Below, piece by piece: positions 15,515-24,490 of a DNA stretch of 41,435 bases. Source of the stretch: Phascolarctobacterium_A sp034086985 (GTDB taxonomy: Bacteria > Bacillota > Negativicutes > Acidaminococcales > Acidaminococcaceae); the NCBI GenBank assembly GCA_034086985.1, contig JAXDZG010000005.1, positions 1 through 41,435 of the forward strand. Reading direction: 5' to 3'. The notes beneath the pieces are model-generated. The model worked only from the letters and a program-made list of their open reading frames with translations. It was not told where the DNA came from and searched no databases. A program made the translations under genes and the position numbers. Position 1 is the first letter of the stretch. Every line of letters starts with the position of its first letter.

Positions 15515-17178
15515 TGTTAGCCTGGAAGCTGCCTTGTGGGCAGCTGCGCCAGGTGGAGGAGGGGAGCACTCTGTTGGAGGTTGCTAAATCCTTGGCAGGC
15601 TCCTTCGCTTCTCCCGTAGTGGAAGGCATTTTTAATAACGAAGCTATTGATTTGCAAAAGCCCCTTTATGAGGATGGTGAAATTGGCTTTATTGAAGTGA
15701 ATACTGAAGAGGGGATGCGCGTTTATACTCGCACCCTGCTCTTCATGCTCCTAGTGTGCACCAAGCGCTTGCGCCCCGATGTGGAAATCGAGGTGCGCAA
15801 TACCTTGGGCAGCGCTCTTTACTGTGCTGACCATTCCAGCCACAAGCTGACTGCCGAGGATATCAAGGCTATTGAAGCAGAAATGCGCAAAATGGTAGAG
15901 ACTAAAGCTCCCATTGCTCTTAAGCGTTTGCCCAAGGCCGAGGCGATGGAGGTGGCTTGCTCCTTTTGCACCTCCGATAGGGAAGCTTTGCTGAAGCAGG
16001 TGCCTGCGGAGGCAGTGCTTTCACTCTATTATCTTGAAGGTCAGCCCGGCTATTTCTTTGGTCCCATGTGCCCGGATTGCGGCTATGTGCCTAATTTTGA
16101 GCTCCTGCCCTATGGTGATGGTGTGATCATTAACTATCCCGATACGGGGGACTGGACTTATTTGCCTCCCTTTGAGGATAAGCCTCGCTTGAATGCTGCT
16201 TACCAAGAGGCGGAGGACTGGTCCGCCATGATTAAATGTAATACCATCGGTAAGCTTAATAAGCTTATTGAAGAGGGCTATGCCGGTCGTATTATCCAAG
16301 TGGCCGAGGCGCTTCACGAAAAGAAGCTGGCAGGCATCGCGGATATGATTGCTGCACGCAGGGAGGAGCTGAAGCTGGTTTTGATTGCCGGTCCTTCTTC
16401 CTCCGGCAAGACCTCCACAGCTCAACGACTGAGCATTCAGATGGCGGTGAATGGCCTGAGACCCATGCCCATTTCCATGGATGATTATTATCGCAATCGC
16501 GTTGATACGCCCCGCAAGGCGGACGGTAGCTATGATTTTGAATGCTTGGAGGCCATTGATTTGGAGCTCTTCAACGAGCATTTGCAAAAGCTCTTGGCTG
16601 GCGAGCGTGTAAAGATGCCTAAATATAATTTCCGCACGGGCTTTAGAGAATATCGTGGCAATGAGCTGCAGATGCAGGATAATTCAGTGCTGGTAGTGGA
16701 GGGCATCCACGGCTTAAACGAGAAGCTAACAGCATCCATTCCTGCCAATAAAAAGATGAAGATTTACGTCAGTGCGCTGACGCCTATGTCCTTTGATGAG
16801 CACAATCGCATTCATACTACCGATGCGCGCCTCTTGCGTCGCATGGTGCGGGATAGTCAGTTCCGCTCCCATGATGCGGAGTCCACGCTGACGTTGTGGA
16901 GCGACGTGCGCGAGGGCGAGGAAAAGTATATTTTCCCCTTCCAGACCAGTGCGGACGTGGTCTTCAATACGACGCTGATTTATGAGCTGGCAGTGCTGAA
17001 GAAGTACGCTGTGCCCCTGCTGCAGGCAGTGCCCCGTGAGTCCGGCAAGGCCTTTATGACGGCTCAACGTTTGCTAACCATGCTTTATTATGTCAAGGAA
17101 ATTGACGATGCCGCTATTCCCAATAACTCCATTCTGCGCGAGTTCGTAGGCGGCAGTATCTTTAAGGATGCTTTATAA
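15514..17178 (+). CDS. Nucleoside kinase (uridine kinase family) with N-terminal TGS-like domain
   Basis: The product combines an N-terminal threonyl-tRNA-synthetase-like region (TGS-type start VEEGSTLLEVAKSLAG, then a second-additional-domain-like stretch) with a C-terminal uridine kinase / phosphoribulokinase P-loop domain. The Walker A motif is GPSSSGKTSTA (about residue 292-302), followed by SMDDYYRNRVDTPR, KYNFRTGFR and VVEGIHGLN. This two-part layout is common in Clostridia and Negativicutes; the members are called nucleoside kinases and their physiological substrate is not well established. The start overlaps the upstream stop as TAATG, implying translational coupling. It is the last gene of the run. 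Confidence 0.82.
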   Translation: MLAWKLPCGQLRQVEEGSTLLEVAKSLAGSFASPVVEGIFNNEAIDLQKPLYEDGEIGFIEVNTEEGMRVYTRTLLFMLLVCTKRLRPDVEIEVRNTLGSALYCADHSSHKLTAEDIKAIEAEMRKMVETKAPIALKRLPKAEAMEVACSFCTSDREALLKQVPAEAVLSLYYLEGQPGYFFGPMCPDCGYVPNFELLPYGDGVIINYPDTGDWTYLPPFEDKPRLNAAYQEAEDWSAMIKCNTIGKLNKLIEEGYAGRIIQVAEALHEKKLAGIADMIAARREELKLVLIAGPSSSGKTSTAQRLSIQMAVNGLRPMPISMDDYYRNRVDTPRKADGSYDFECLEAIDLELFNEHLQKLLAGERVKMPKYNFRTGFREYRGNELQMQDNSVLVVEGIHGLNEKLTASIPANKKMKIYVSALTPMSFDEHNRIHTTDARLLRRMVRDSQFRSHDAESTLTLWSDVREGEEKYIFPFQTSADVVFNTTLIYELAVLKKYAVPLLQAVPRESGKAFMTAQRLLTMLYYVKEIDDAAIPNNSILREFVGGSIFKDAL

Positions 17179-17190
17179 TTGCATAAAAAC

Positions 17191-17229
17191 GCGCTCCTGT
17201 GCCTTGTGCTCAGGAGCGCTTACTTTTTG
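17191..17229. terminator. Bidirectional terminator between the kinase gene and hydF
   Basis: GCGCTCCTG (17191-17199) pairs with CAGGAGCGC (17211-17219). On the plus strand it is followed by TTACTTTTT and on the minus strand by GTTTTTATG, so it can end both convergent transcripts. The following 57 bases to the hydF stop show nothing recognisable. Confidence 0.85.
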
Positions 17230-17286
17230 TATAATATATAAACGTTTGTTTCCTGCTGCGTTTCGCGGTAGGAGTTTAATGTGGCT

Positions 17287-18513
17287 TTACTCCAACAGCT
17301 TGGCAATATCCGGTAGGGGAGCCACGGTGCGCTTTAAGATGCCGTGCATGTAGGCGATGGCGATGCCGTAGTTGGTCATGGGTACGCCCTGCGCCAAGGC
17401 GACATTATTGCGATGCACCATTTCCTTTTCATTGAGCATGCAGGCGCCGCAGTGCACTACCAGCTTATAGGGACGCAAATCGGTGGGGAATTCCGTACCG
17501 CTGGTGAAGCAGAACTCCGGCTCGGCCTTGGTATATTGGCGAATCCAGTTGGGCATCTTTACAGTGCCGATATCCTGGCACTGGCGGTGGTGGGTACAGC
17601 CCTCGCTAATGAGAATCTTATCCCCGTCATTGATGTTATCCAAAGCGCGTACAGCCTTCACTGCATTATAGAGGCTACCCTTGTAGCGAGCCATGAGGAT
17701 GGAGAAGGAGGTGAGGGGGACGCTGGGAGGAACGATTTGGCTAACCTTGGCAAAGGCCTGACTATCGGTAATAACCATGCGGGGCGGTGCAGCCAGCTTG
17801 AGCAGTGCTTGCGCCAGCTCCGTTTCCTGTACGACCATAGCGATAGCGTTATTGTCCAACACGTTACGTAAAACTTGCTGCTGGGGTAGGATTAAACGTC
17901 CCTTGGGAGCAGCGCTATCAATGGGGGTTACGAGAATAACCACGTCCAAGGGCTCCAGCAAATCGCCCACCAGCTGGCGCTCTGTTTCCTTAGGCTTCAA
18001 GGCTGCAATGGCCTCCTTCAGCTCGCGAATATTCTCGCCGGTCTCGGCGCTAACCAAGAAGCAGTGCTTGGTGAGCTTCATAGCATTTACAGTGAGCAGC
18101 GCCTTTTGCATATCCTCTAAAAGCTCGATTTTATTTAAAACTAAAATAGCGGGCAGATTTTTTTCCTGTACCTTGGCCCACAGGGCTTCGTCCTCATGGG
18201 TCAGACCAACCTCGGCATCAACAACGAGTAGCACAATATCACATTTATTGAGCACCTGATAAGCCTTGTCAATGCGCAGCTTGCCCAGCTCGCCCTCATC
18301 GTCAATGCCAGGGGTATCAATAACCATGACGGGGCCCAAAGGCAGCAGCTCCATAGCCTTGTAAACGGGGTCCGTAGTAGTACCCTTTTGCTCGCTGACA
18401 ATGGCCAGGTTTTGGCTGGTAATCGCGTTAATAAGACTGGATTTGCCGGCATTGCGCTTGCCGAAAATGCCAATGTGAATGCGTTCTGCTGCGGGAGTAG
18501 TGTTTAAGCTCAT
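17287..18513 (-). CDS. hydF: [FeFe]-hydrogenase H-cluster maturation GTPase HydF
   Basis: HydF is the scaffold on which the 2Fe subcluster of [FeFe]-hydrogenase is assembled before delivery to HydA. The N-terminal GTPase has the P-loop GKRNAGKSS (residues 18-26), DTPGIDDEG and NKIE. The C-terminal cluster domain has C306-x-H308 and H354-C355-x-x-C358, matching the family motif. Length (408) is normal. AAGGAGG lies eight bases or so before the ATG. HydE and HydG, its radical SAM partners, are not in the window. A terminator separates it from the pncB gene upstream, and a palindromic repeat occupies much of the leader; no clear promoter was found. Confidence 0.95.
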   Translation of the reverse strand: MSLNTTPAAERIHIGIFGKRNAGKSSLINAITSQNLAIVSEQKGTTTDPVYKAMELLPLGPVMVIDTPGIDDEGELGKLRIDKAYQVLNKCDIVLLVVDAEVGLTHEDEALWAKVQEKNLPAILVLNKIELLEDMQKALLTVNAMKLTKHCFLVSAETGENIRELKEAIAALKPKETERQLVGDLLEPLDVVILVTPIDSAAPKGRLILPQQQVLRNVLDNNAIAMVVQETELAQALLKLAAPPRMVITDSQAFAKVSQIVPPSVPLTSFSILMARYKGSLYNAVKAVRALDNINDGDKILISEGCTHHRQCQDIGTVKMPNWIRQYTKAEPEFCFTSGTEFPTDLRPYKLVVHCGACMLNEKEMVHRNNVALAQGVPMTNYGIAIAYMHGILKRTVAPLPDIAKLLE

Positions 18514-18537
18514 AATTTTTCCCTCCTTAAAAGAATT

Positions 18538-18560
18538 CCTCCACCGCTAAAGCGGGAGGC
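18538..18560. repeat. Short palindromic repeat related to the dispersed element
   Basis: CCTCCACCGCT and AGCGGGAGG form an imperfect palindrome preceded by AAGAATT, the same lead-in as the copy at 8214. Only the ends resemble the longer copies, so kinship is tentative. It lies in the hydF leader. Confidence 0.5.
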
Positions 18561-18564
18561 TAAA

Positions 18565-18602
18565 AAAGAGCAAAAAGCACTGAGGACAAGCCACAGTGCT
18601 TT
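18565..18602 (-). terminator. pncB terminator
   Basis: Read on the minus strand, AAAGCACTG and CAGTGCTTT form a nine-base stem (18574-18602), followed by a T-rich run. It begins about 22 bases beyond the pncB stop. Confidence 0.75.
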
Positions 18603-18624
18603 AATAAAGTAACGAAACTAAAAA

Positions 18625-19677
18625 TTAATCCACTAATTCCATCTTAGGATTAGGATTATACTTGCGTCCGGCCTTGGCGCAGTCCTTGCCATTAACCTTT
18701 ACAATATCAGCAGTGAAATTGATATTGCCATCGAAGAAGGAGGAGCCAACTGCGTAGGTATCTACGGGCACGCCCATTTCCTCAAAGGCAGCCACGCGGG
18801 CAGCATCAAAGCCGCCGGAAACGATGATCTTCACATGGTTGAAGCCCTCCGCATCCAGGGCGCGGCGCACATTGCACACAAGCTCCTTGCATACACCGGT
18901 GGGCTTAAAGGTGCCGATTTGGGTCCACAGGCTCTTATCCACCATGGAGCCGGAGGTATCCAGGCGTACACCGGCCAGCTTTTTGCCTAGCTTGCGGGCT
19001 ACAGCCAAGGAAGTGTTGACGCAGTCATTGTCAAAGTCAACCAGAGCAATGCGAGCGATGGAGGGGTCCACATATTTGTCAAAGGCGGATGTAGCGGCAA
19101 CGGTATCGCCGTTGTAGGAAGCAATCAGAGCATGGGGAATGGTGCCCAAGCCCCTGCCACCGCTAGCCAAGGCGTTTGCATCGGTGGAGAAGCCCTTGAT
19201 GCCACCGATTTTAGCAGCATAGCCATCGGATTCCTGGGTTTGGTAAATATCATAGCGAGCGGGGAAGAAGAGTACGGGCTTGCCATTAGCAGCCTTCACA
19301 ACTCTGCGCACATTGGTAGCAATGCGGCTTTGACGAGCCAGAATGCCCAAATAAATAGTCTCCAAATGAGCAAAATCCTGATAATCGCCTTCGATGGTCA
19401 TGACAGTTTCCCATTCATCCACCTCTTCGCCATCATGCAGGGAATGAATAACGATATTTTCCGGATGGAAGGCACAGGTTTTTATCAGCGCAATAACCTC
19501 ATCAGTGCCACAAACAACCACATGGTCGCGAGCAAAAACCTGCATCAAAACACGGGGATGATAATTATCGCCATTTAAAATTTCCGCAGAGCGGATAAAA
19601 TATGCATCAGTATAGTAACCAGCTTTAATTTTTTCTACAGGAAAGCTAAAGCTTTCGACAGGTAGTCTATTTGCCAT
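18625..19677 (-). CDS. pncB: Nicotinate phosphoribosyltransferase
   Basis: The enzyme converts nicotinate and PRPP to nicotinate mononucleotide, the entry step of NAD salvage by the Preiss-Handler route. The 350-residue product belongs to the shorter class of the family. Seen are YYTDAYFIRSAEIL near the start, the segment FFPARYDIYQTQESDGYAAK, SGGRGLGTIPHAL, and RLDTSGSMVDKSL plus IIVSGGFDAARV for the phosphoribosyl site. The start is ATG 19677: GGGAGG lies eight bases upstream, while the 24-residue extension to 19749 overlaps the promoter region and has no ribosome site. A C-terminal GRKYNPNPKMELV is typical. Confidence 0.9.
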   Translation of the reverse strand: MANRLPVESFSFPVEKIKAGYYTDAYFIRSAEILNGDNYHPRVLMQVFARDHVVVCGTDEVIALIKTCAFHPENIVIHSLHDGEEVDEWETVMTIEGDYQDFAHLETIYLGILARQSRIATNVRRVVKAANGKPVLFFPARYDIYQTQESDGYAAKIGGIKGFSTDANALASGGRGLGTIPHALIASYNGDTVAATSAFDKYVDPSIARIALVDFDNDCVNTSLAVARKLGKKLAGVRLDTSGSMVDKSLWTQIGTFKPTGVCKELVCNVRRALDAEGFNHVKIIVSGGFDAARVAAFEEMGVPVDTYAVGSSFFDGNINFTADIVKVNGKDCAKAGRKYNPNPKMELVD

Positions 19678-19722
19678 CTTGAGGGCCTCCCAAAAATTTT
19701 CTTTAATTACACTATTCCAGCG

Positions 19723-19750
19723 TTGAATGTGATTAAAAATATGATACAAT
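19723..19750 (+). promoter_or_regulatory. Candidate promoter of the glucosyltransferase-like gene
   Basis: TTGAAT (19723-19728), a 16-base spacer and TACAAT (19745-19750). The -10 overlaps that of the divergent pncB promoter, so the two polymerases would compete. Confidence 0.5.
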
Positions 19751-19769
19751 AATAACGCTGCTTATTCAA
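19741..19769 (-). promoter_or_regulatory. Candidate pncB promoter
   Basis: On the minus strand TTGAAT (19764-19769), a 17-base spacer and TATCAT (19741-19746). Its -10 shares two bases with the -10 of the divergent promoter at 19723-19750. Confidence 0.5.
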
Positions 19770-19821
19770 GCCCTATACGTGAATTTTTGTAGTCTTTTTT
19801 TCTTTAAGTGATGGTGTAATT

Positions 19822-20964
19822 ATGTCTGATATAAGTAAAAAATATACAGTGTTGCTCTTATCGGCGCCCATTGGCTCAGGCCACAGATTGGCTGCGGAGG
19901 CGCTGCGTGAGGTGTTGAGCCGTAAGGAAAATGTGGATGTTGTGCACGGGAATGTGTTCGACTTTTTTCCGCATTTTTTGGGCAAGGCCTTTTTGCGTAC
20001 CTATTTATGGATTTTGGGCTGCTGTCCCTGGCTCTATGAGCTGGCCTATAAATGGGGAAATAGCCAAGGGGGCTCCCTGTGGCTACGGGGCCTAATCAAT
20101 CATACCTTGGCTTTACTCGGCAGTGGTTATTTGCAGCGCGTTCATCCTGACGCAGTTATCGCCACCCACGCCACACCGGCGGGCATAATGAGCTATTATA
20201 AAAAGAAGCATCCGGAGCTTTTTCTAGGAGCGGTGATAACGGACTTTACAGTGCATAAATGGTGGTTGGTGGAGGGCGTGGACGCTTATTTTCTGGCGGA
20301 TGAACGCTTAAAGGACAGGATTACTGTGCTTAGCGAGGTGCATGCCTACGGCATTCCTGTGCGCCAAGCCTTCAAGAATAATGCTTATGCTGCATGTCGC
20401 GCAAAGTACGGTTGGTCTGCTGCAGAAAAAGTGTGCCTCTTAATGGGCGGGGGCGAGGGCCTCTTGCCCATGGAGGAAATGCTGGGCGCGCTTACAGCTG
20501 CGTGCATACCTGGACTGCGTCTTGTGGCCATTACGGGGCATAACGAAAAGCTGGCTCAAGAGCTGCGCCAATGCTTCCATAATAATTTGAGTAACAAAAA
20601 TAATAGCAGTGCTAGCCGCGCTAATCCCATTGAGATTTACGGCTTCCGTCAAGATGTTCCCCAAATGCTGGCGGTCGCCGATATGATTATTACCAAGGCA
20701 GGGGGCTTGACCTGCGCCGAAGTTCTAGCTTCGGGTTTGGACTTGCTCATTTATAAGCCCCTGCCCGGTCAGGAGCAGGGCAATGCGACCTTTTTAGAGG
20801 CTCATTATGGGGCCAAGATTTGCCACAATCTAGAGGAATTAGCTGCAGCGGTGGCTAATAAAGCTTCTCAAAAAGATTTTTCGAAGGATACAAAAGTCTT
20901 GGGCAATCCCTTGGCAGCGGAGCAAATCTGCGCTTTTGTGCTGGAAAAACTAGCCAGAAAATGA
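19822..20964 (+). CDS. Diacylglycerol glucosyltransferase-like (MGDG synthase / GT28 family)
   Basis: The protein resembles UgtP and plant MGDG synthases, which transfer a sugar from a UDP-sugar to diacylglycerol on the inner face of the membrane. The N-terminal MGDG-synthase domain shows APIGSGHRLAAEALREVL and GAVITDFTVHKWWLVEGVD, with YFLADERLKDR. The C-terminal GT28 part has LLMGGGEGLLPMEEML and the nucleotide-sugar site ITKAGGLTCAEVLASGLDL. Length (380) is typical. A weak AAGTGATGG precedes ATG 19822. Roles in glycolipid anchors or cell-size control are inferred from UgtP; the sugar and acceptor here are not determinable. Confidence 0.82.
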   Translation: MSDISKKYTVLLLSAPIGSGHRLAAEALREVLSRKENVDVVHGNVFDFFPHFLGKAFLRTYLWILGCCPWLYELAYKWGNSQGGSLWLRGLINHTLALLGSGYLQRVHPDAVIATHATPAGIMSYYKKKHPELFLGAVITDFTVHKWWLVEGVDAYFLADERLKDRITVLSEVHAYGIPVRQAFKNNAYAACRAKYGWSAAEKVCLLMGGGEGLLPMEEMLGALTAACIPGLRLVAITGHNEKLAQELRQCFHNNLSNKNNSSASRANPIEIYGFRQDVPQMLAVADMIITKAGGLTCAEVLASGLDLLIYKPLPGQEQGNATFLEAHYGAKICHNLEELAAAVANKASQKDFSKDTKVLGNPLAAEQICAFVLEKLARK

Positions 20965-20984
20965 AGGCTGCAAAATTTTGCCAC

Positions 20985-21013
20985 TTGACCAATAGAGTTT
21001 TCTTCATTATAAT
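20985..21013 (+). promoter_or_regulatory. dprA promoter
   Basis: TTGACC (20985-20990), 17-base spacer, perfect TATAAT (21008-21013). The start of dprA is about 90 bases downstream. It may drive dprA and topA together, since only 17 bases part those genes. Confidence 0.8.
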
Positions 21014-21104
21014 GAAATAAAAATTACCCAAAGCAGGAACAGTCATTCGCTTATGAAAGCTTGTTCTCGCTCTTGTGGGTATGACATTGTTTGAGGATAC
21101 GTAT

Positions 21105-22238
21105 ATGGATAAATTAGATGCTTTATATTTGGCTGCCATTTGCGCCACTACGGGCTTGGGCAGAGCCAAGCTGCCGGAGCTGGTGCAGGCCATGGGCTCG
21201 GCCAAGGCCGTGTTTGAGGCGGAGCCTGAGGCACTAGTGGCCACCGGCTTAGTTACCGAGGCGGCAGCAGCTACCTTTGTGAGCAAAAGAAGCAAGGCTT
21301 TGCCTGCTCGCCTCGAGCGCTACTGCGACCTGCATGGTGTGCGCTTGCTGAGTTATCAGGATGGGGAATATCCTAAGAGCCTGCTGCAAAGCTCCGACCC
21401 GCCCTTGGTGCTCTACGTGAAGGGAACATTGCCAACGGCGGCTTACTGCTTGGCAGTGGTGGGCTCTAGGGAGTGCACCGCCTATGGAAAAAAGGCTGCC
21501 AAGGTCTTTACTAAGGCTTTAGCTTCCCGTGGCATACCCATCATCAGCGGCGGCGCTCGCGGCATTGATACGGAGGCCCACGAGGCTTGCCTCAGCGTGG
21601 GCGGGCAGACGGTGGCAGTACTGGGCTGTGGCCTTGATATTGCTTACCCTGAAGAAAACGCGGGACTTTTCGAGCGCATTGTGCGCAGCGGCGGAGCTGT
21701 CATCAGCGAATATGCTCCGGGGACTAAGCCCTTTGCCAAGAATTTCCCTGCCCGCAATCGTATTATTGTGGGCCTGTCCCAGGGTGTGCTAGTGGCCGAG
21801 GCCAAGCAAAAAAGCGGTGCCATTATTACAGCCAATATTGCTGCTGACGAGGGGCGCGAGGTTTATTGCGTGCCGGGAAATATTTTTGAAAGCACAAGCG
21901 CAGGCTGTCACGAGCTCATCCGCACCGGAGCCAAGCTAGTGGATAAGCCGGAGGATATTTTAGAGGACAAGCTCCAGTGGGAGTTTGCCCGCAAGGAAAG
22001 AATTACTCAGCCATCTATTTTTGATTTTGTGAATACGGCTGAGGAAAAGGCGGTGCCGGTGGCAACCTCGGCGCTGGGCGCTAAGCTTTTGGAGCTTTTA
22101 AAGGTGAGCAGTATGCCCTTGGAGGAGCTGGTAGAGGGCAGTGGTGCCGATTTTGCCAGCGTGAGCATGGAGCTTTTGGAGCTGCAGGGTGCGGGCTTGA
22201 TTGCACAAAACCAAGCGCTGCACTACTACCGTAGGTAG
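21105..22238 (+). CDS. dprA: DNA-processing protein DprA
   Basis: DprA binds incoming single-stranded DNA and loads RecA during natural transformation. The Rossmann-like core shows VVGSRECTAYGKKAA, IISGGARGIDTEAHEACLS, VAVLGCGLDIAYPEEN, FPARNRIIVGLSQGVLV and GREVYCVPGNIFE, all standard. An N-terminal SAM-like helical region and a C-terminal winged-helix segment (LLELLKVSSMPLEELVE) complete the 377 residues. ATG 21105 is favoured by GAGG eight bases upstream over the in-frame ATG at 21081. It is immediately followed by topA, the normal order in Bacillota. Presence of dprA alone does not prove competence. Confidence 0.93.
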   Translation: MDKLDALYLAAICATTGLGRAKLPELVQAMGSAKAVFEAEPEALVATGLVTEAAAATFVSKRSKALPARLERYCDLHGVRLLSYQDGEYPKSLLQSSDPPLVLYVKGTLPTAAYCLAVVGSRECTAYGKKAAKVFTKALASRGIPIISGGARGIDTEAHEACLSVGGQTVAVLGCGLDIAYPEENAGLFERIVRSGGAVISEYAPGTKPFAKNFPARNRIIVGLSQGVLVAEAKQKSGAIITANIAADEGREVYCVPGNIFESTSAGCHELIRTGAKLVDKPEDILEDKLQWEFARKERITQPSIFDFVNTAEEKAVPVATSALGAKLLELLKVSSMPLEELVEGSGADFASVSMELLELQGAGLIAQNQALHYYRR

Positions 22239-22255
22239 GGGGAAAGGAAATGACG

Positions 22256-24430
22256 ATGAATCTGGTTATCGTGGAATCTCCCACGAAATCCAAGACTATA
22301 GAAAAATTTTTAGGGAAAAATTATAAGGTTAAGGCCTCCATGGGCCACCTGCGGGATTTGCCCAAGAGCACCTTCGGCGTGGACGTGGAGCATGGCTTTG
22401 AGCCTAAATATATCAATATTCGTGGTAAGGGCGACCTGATTAAGGAGCTCAAAACCTTGGCCAAAAAGGCCGACAAAGTATACTTAGCAACTGACCCTGA
22501 TCGCGAGGGTGAGGCCATTAGCTGGCATCTGGCCCATATTTTGGATCTGGATGAGCAGCAAAATTGCCGCATTGAGTTCCACGAAATCACGGGCACAGCT
22601 GTGAAGGATGCCATCAAGCATCCTCGCATGATTGATATGGATATGGTCAATGCTCAGCAGGCTCGACGCATTTTAGACCGCATTGTGGGCTATGAGCTGA
22701 GTCCTTTGCTGTGGCGTAAAATCCGCAAGGGCTTGAGCGCCGGTCGTGTGCAGTCCGTGGCCGTAAAAATCGTGGCCGATAGGGATAGGGAAATCGAAGC
22801 CTTCGTGCCTGAGGAATACTGGACACTCAATGCGAAGCTCAGAGAAAGTGCCAAGGCACCGATTTTTGAGGCCGAGGCTGTGAAATACAAGGGCAAAAAG
22901 CTGGAGCTGAAGAATGCTGAGGATGCTCATGCTGCCGAGGCTGCTTTATCCGCTGCAAAATATATCGTAAGCAAGGCGGAGCGTAAGGAGCGCAAGCGCC
23001 ATCCGGTGCCGCCCTTTACTACCTCCAATTTGCAGCAGGAGGCTAATAAAAAGCTGAATTTCTCTGCCAAGAAGACCATGATGGTAGCCCAGCAGCTTTA
23101 TGAAGGCGTTAATTTGGGTAAAGCCTCCGTGGGCTTGATTACCTACATGAGAACCGACTCCGTGCGCCTTGCAGATGTGGCCATTGATGAAATTCGCCAG
23201 TATATCAAGAATAATTTGGGTGATGAGTTCTGCTCTCCCAAGCCCAATCATTATAGTGCGAAAAAGAATGCCCAGGATGCCCATGAGGCTATCCGTCCTA
23301 CCAGCGTGCTGCGCACGCCGGATGAGATTGCTAAATACCTCACTGTGGACCAGCTGAAGCTGTACACCTTGATTTGGAAGCGTGCTGTGGCAAGTCAAAT
23401 GAGCGATGCTGTTTATGATATGACCACCCTGCTTATCGACGCAGGGGACTACCAGCTGCGCGCTACAGGCTCCATTCTGCGTTTCCCTGGCTTTTTAGCT
23501 ATCAATACTAAGCTCAGCGACGAAGAAAAGGATAAATCCGTGCCCTATATCGAGGTGGGCAAGGAGCTAGTGCTGCATAAGCTTTTACCGGCGGAGCAGC
23601 ATTTTACGGAGCCGCCTGCTCACTTTACAGAAGCAACCTTGATTAAGGAGCTGGAGGAGAAGGGCATTGGTCGTCCCTCCACCTATGCGCCCACCATCGT
23701 GACGATTATTAGCCGTGGTTATGTGGTGAAGGAGGGCAAAAAGCTCCTGATTACGGAGCTGGGTAACCAGACCACGGATATGCTGACCCAATATTTTGAA
23801 GGCCTAATCAGTATTCCTTTCTCTGCTACTATGGAAGCAGACTTGGACTTAATTGCTGAAGAAAAGGCTAATTGGGTGGACGTGCTGCGTAAGTTCTACG
23901 ACCCCTTTAAGCGTGATGTGAAGCGTTTTGAGGATGAATGTCCGGCGCTGCCGCCGGCACCGCCCGAGGTCAGCGACGTACAGTGCGAAAAATGTGGCGC
24001 TATGATGGTCATCAAGGAAGGTCGCTTTGGTAAATTCCTGGCCTGTCCCAATTTCCCCGACTGCCGCAATGCCAAGCCCATTGTGAAGAAGATTGGCGTG
24101 GCTTGCCCCGTCTGCGGCGGCGAGATTATCGAGCGCAAGACCAAGACCGGCAAGACCTTCTACGGCTGCGAGAAGTACCCTGAGTGCGAATATACTACTT
24201 GGGATTTGCCCCTGCAGGAAAGCTGCCCTAAATGCGGTCATATGCTGGTGGAGCACACCGAGCGCAGCGGTCGCAAGCGCAAGTTCTGTAGCAATCCGGA
24301 GTGCGTGGATGCGCGCTCTGTGCGCTCGGCAACGGAAGCTAAAGCTGCTGCCAAGGCCACAACGAAAACCGTGAAGAAGGCTACTCCTAAGAAAGCTACT
24401 ACTCGCAAAAAAGCCGCAGCTAAGGCCTAA
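22256..24430 (+). CDS. topA: DNA topoisomerase I
   Basis: This type IA topoisomerase relaxes negative supercoils by passing strands through a transient 5'-phosphotyrosine break. The Toprim domain begins LVIVESPTKSKTIEKFLG and includes the acidic DPDREGEAISWHL. The active-site Tyr is about residue 297 in GLITYMRTDSVRL. Three C4 zinc ribbons follow from about residue 575 (CEKCGAMMV..., CPVCGGEII..., CPKCGHMLV...). The last 35 residues are Lys/Ala/Thr-rich, a basic tail that in other bacteria aids DNA binding and processivity. GGAAAGG places the start at ATG 22256 rather than 22250. Only 17 bases separate it from dprA. Confidence 0.95.
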   Translation: MNLVIVESPTKSKTIEKFLGKNYKVKASMGHLRDLPKSTFGVDVEHGFEPKYINIRGKGDLIKELKTLAKKADKVYLATDPDREGEAISWHLAHILDLDEQQNCRIEFHEITGTAVKDAIKHPRMIDMDMVNAQQARRILDRIVGYELSPLLWRKIRKGLSAGRVQSVAVKIVADRDREIEAFVPEEYWTLNAKLRESAKAPIFEAEAVKYKGKKLELKNAEDAHAAEAALSAAKYIVSKAERKERKRHPVPPFTTSNLQQEANKKLNFSAKKTMMVAQQLYEGVNLGKASVGLITYMRTDSVRLADVAIDEIRQYIKNNLGDEFCSPKPNHYSAKKNAQDAHEAIRPTSVLRTPDEIAKYLTVDQLKLYTLIWKRAVASQMSDAVYDMTTLLIDAGDYQLRATGSILRFPGFLAINTKLSDEEKDKSVPYIEVGKELVLHKLLPAEQHFTEPPAHFTEATLIKELEEKGIGRPSTYAPTIVTIISRGYVVKEGKKLLITELGNQTTDMLTQYFEGLISIPFSATMEADLDLIAEEKANWVDVLRKFYDPFKRDVKRFEDECPALPPAPPEVSDVQCEKCGAMMVIKEGRFGKFLACPNFPDCRNAKPIVKKIGVACPVCGGEIIERKTKTGKTFYGCEKYPECEYTTWDLPLQESCPKCGHMLVEHTERSGRKRKFCSNPECVDARSVRSATEAKAAAKATTKTVKKATPKKATTRKKAAAKA

Positions 24431-24462
24431 CAAGGCCTTGTGGCTTCGCCATAAATATTTTT
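24426..24462 (+). other. Overlapping short inverted repeats after topA
   Basis: AAGGCCT/AGGCCTT around the topA stop (about 24422-24439) and TGGCTTCGCCA (24441-24451) form small stems before an ATTTTT stretch. This could be a weak terminator or attenuator between topA and trmFO. Confidence 0.3.
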
Positions 24463-24490
24463 ACAAAAGTTTTGACTAAAGGATAACAAG

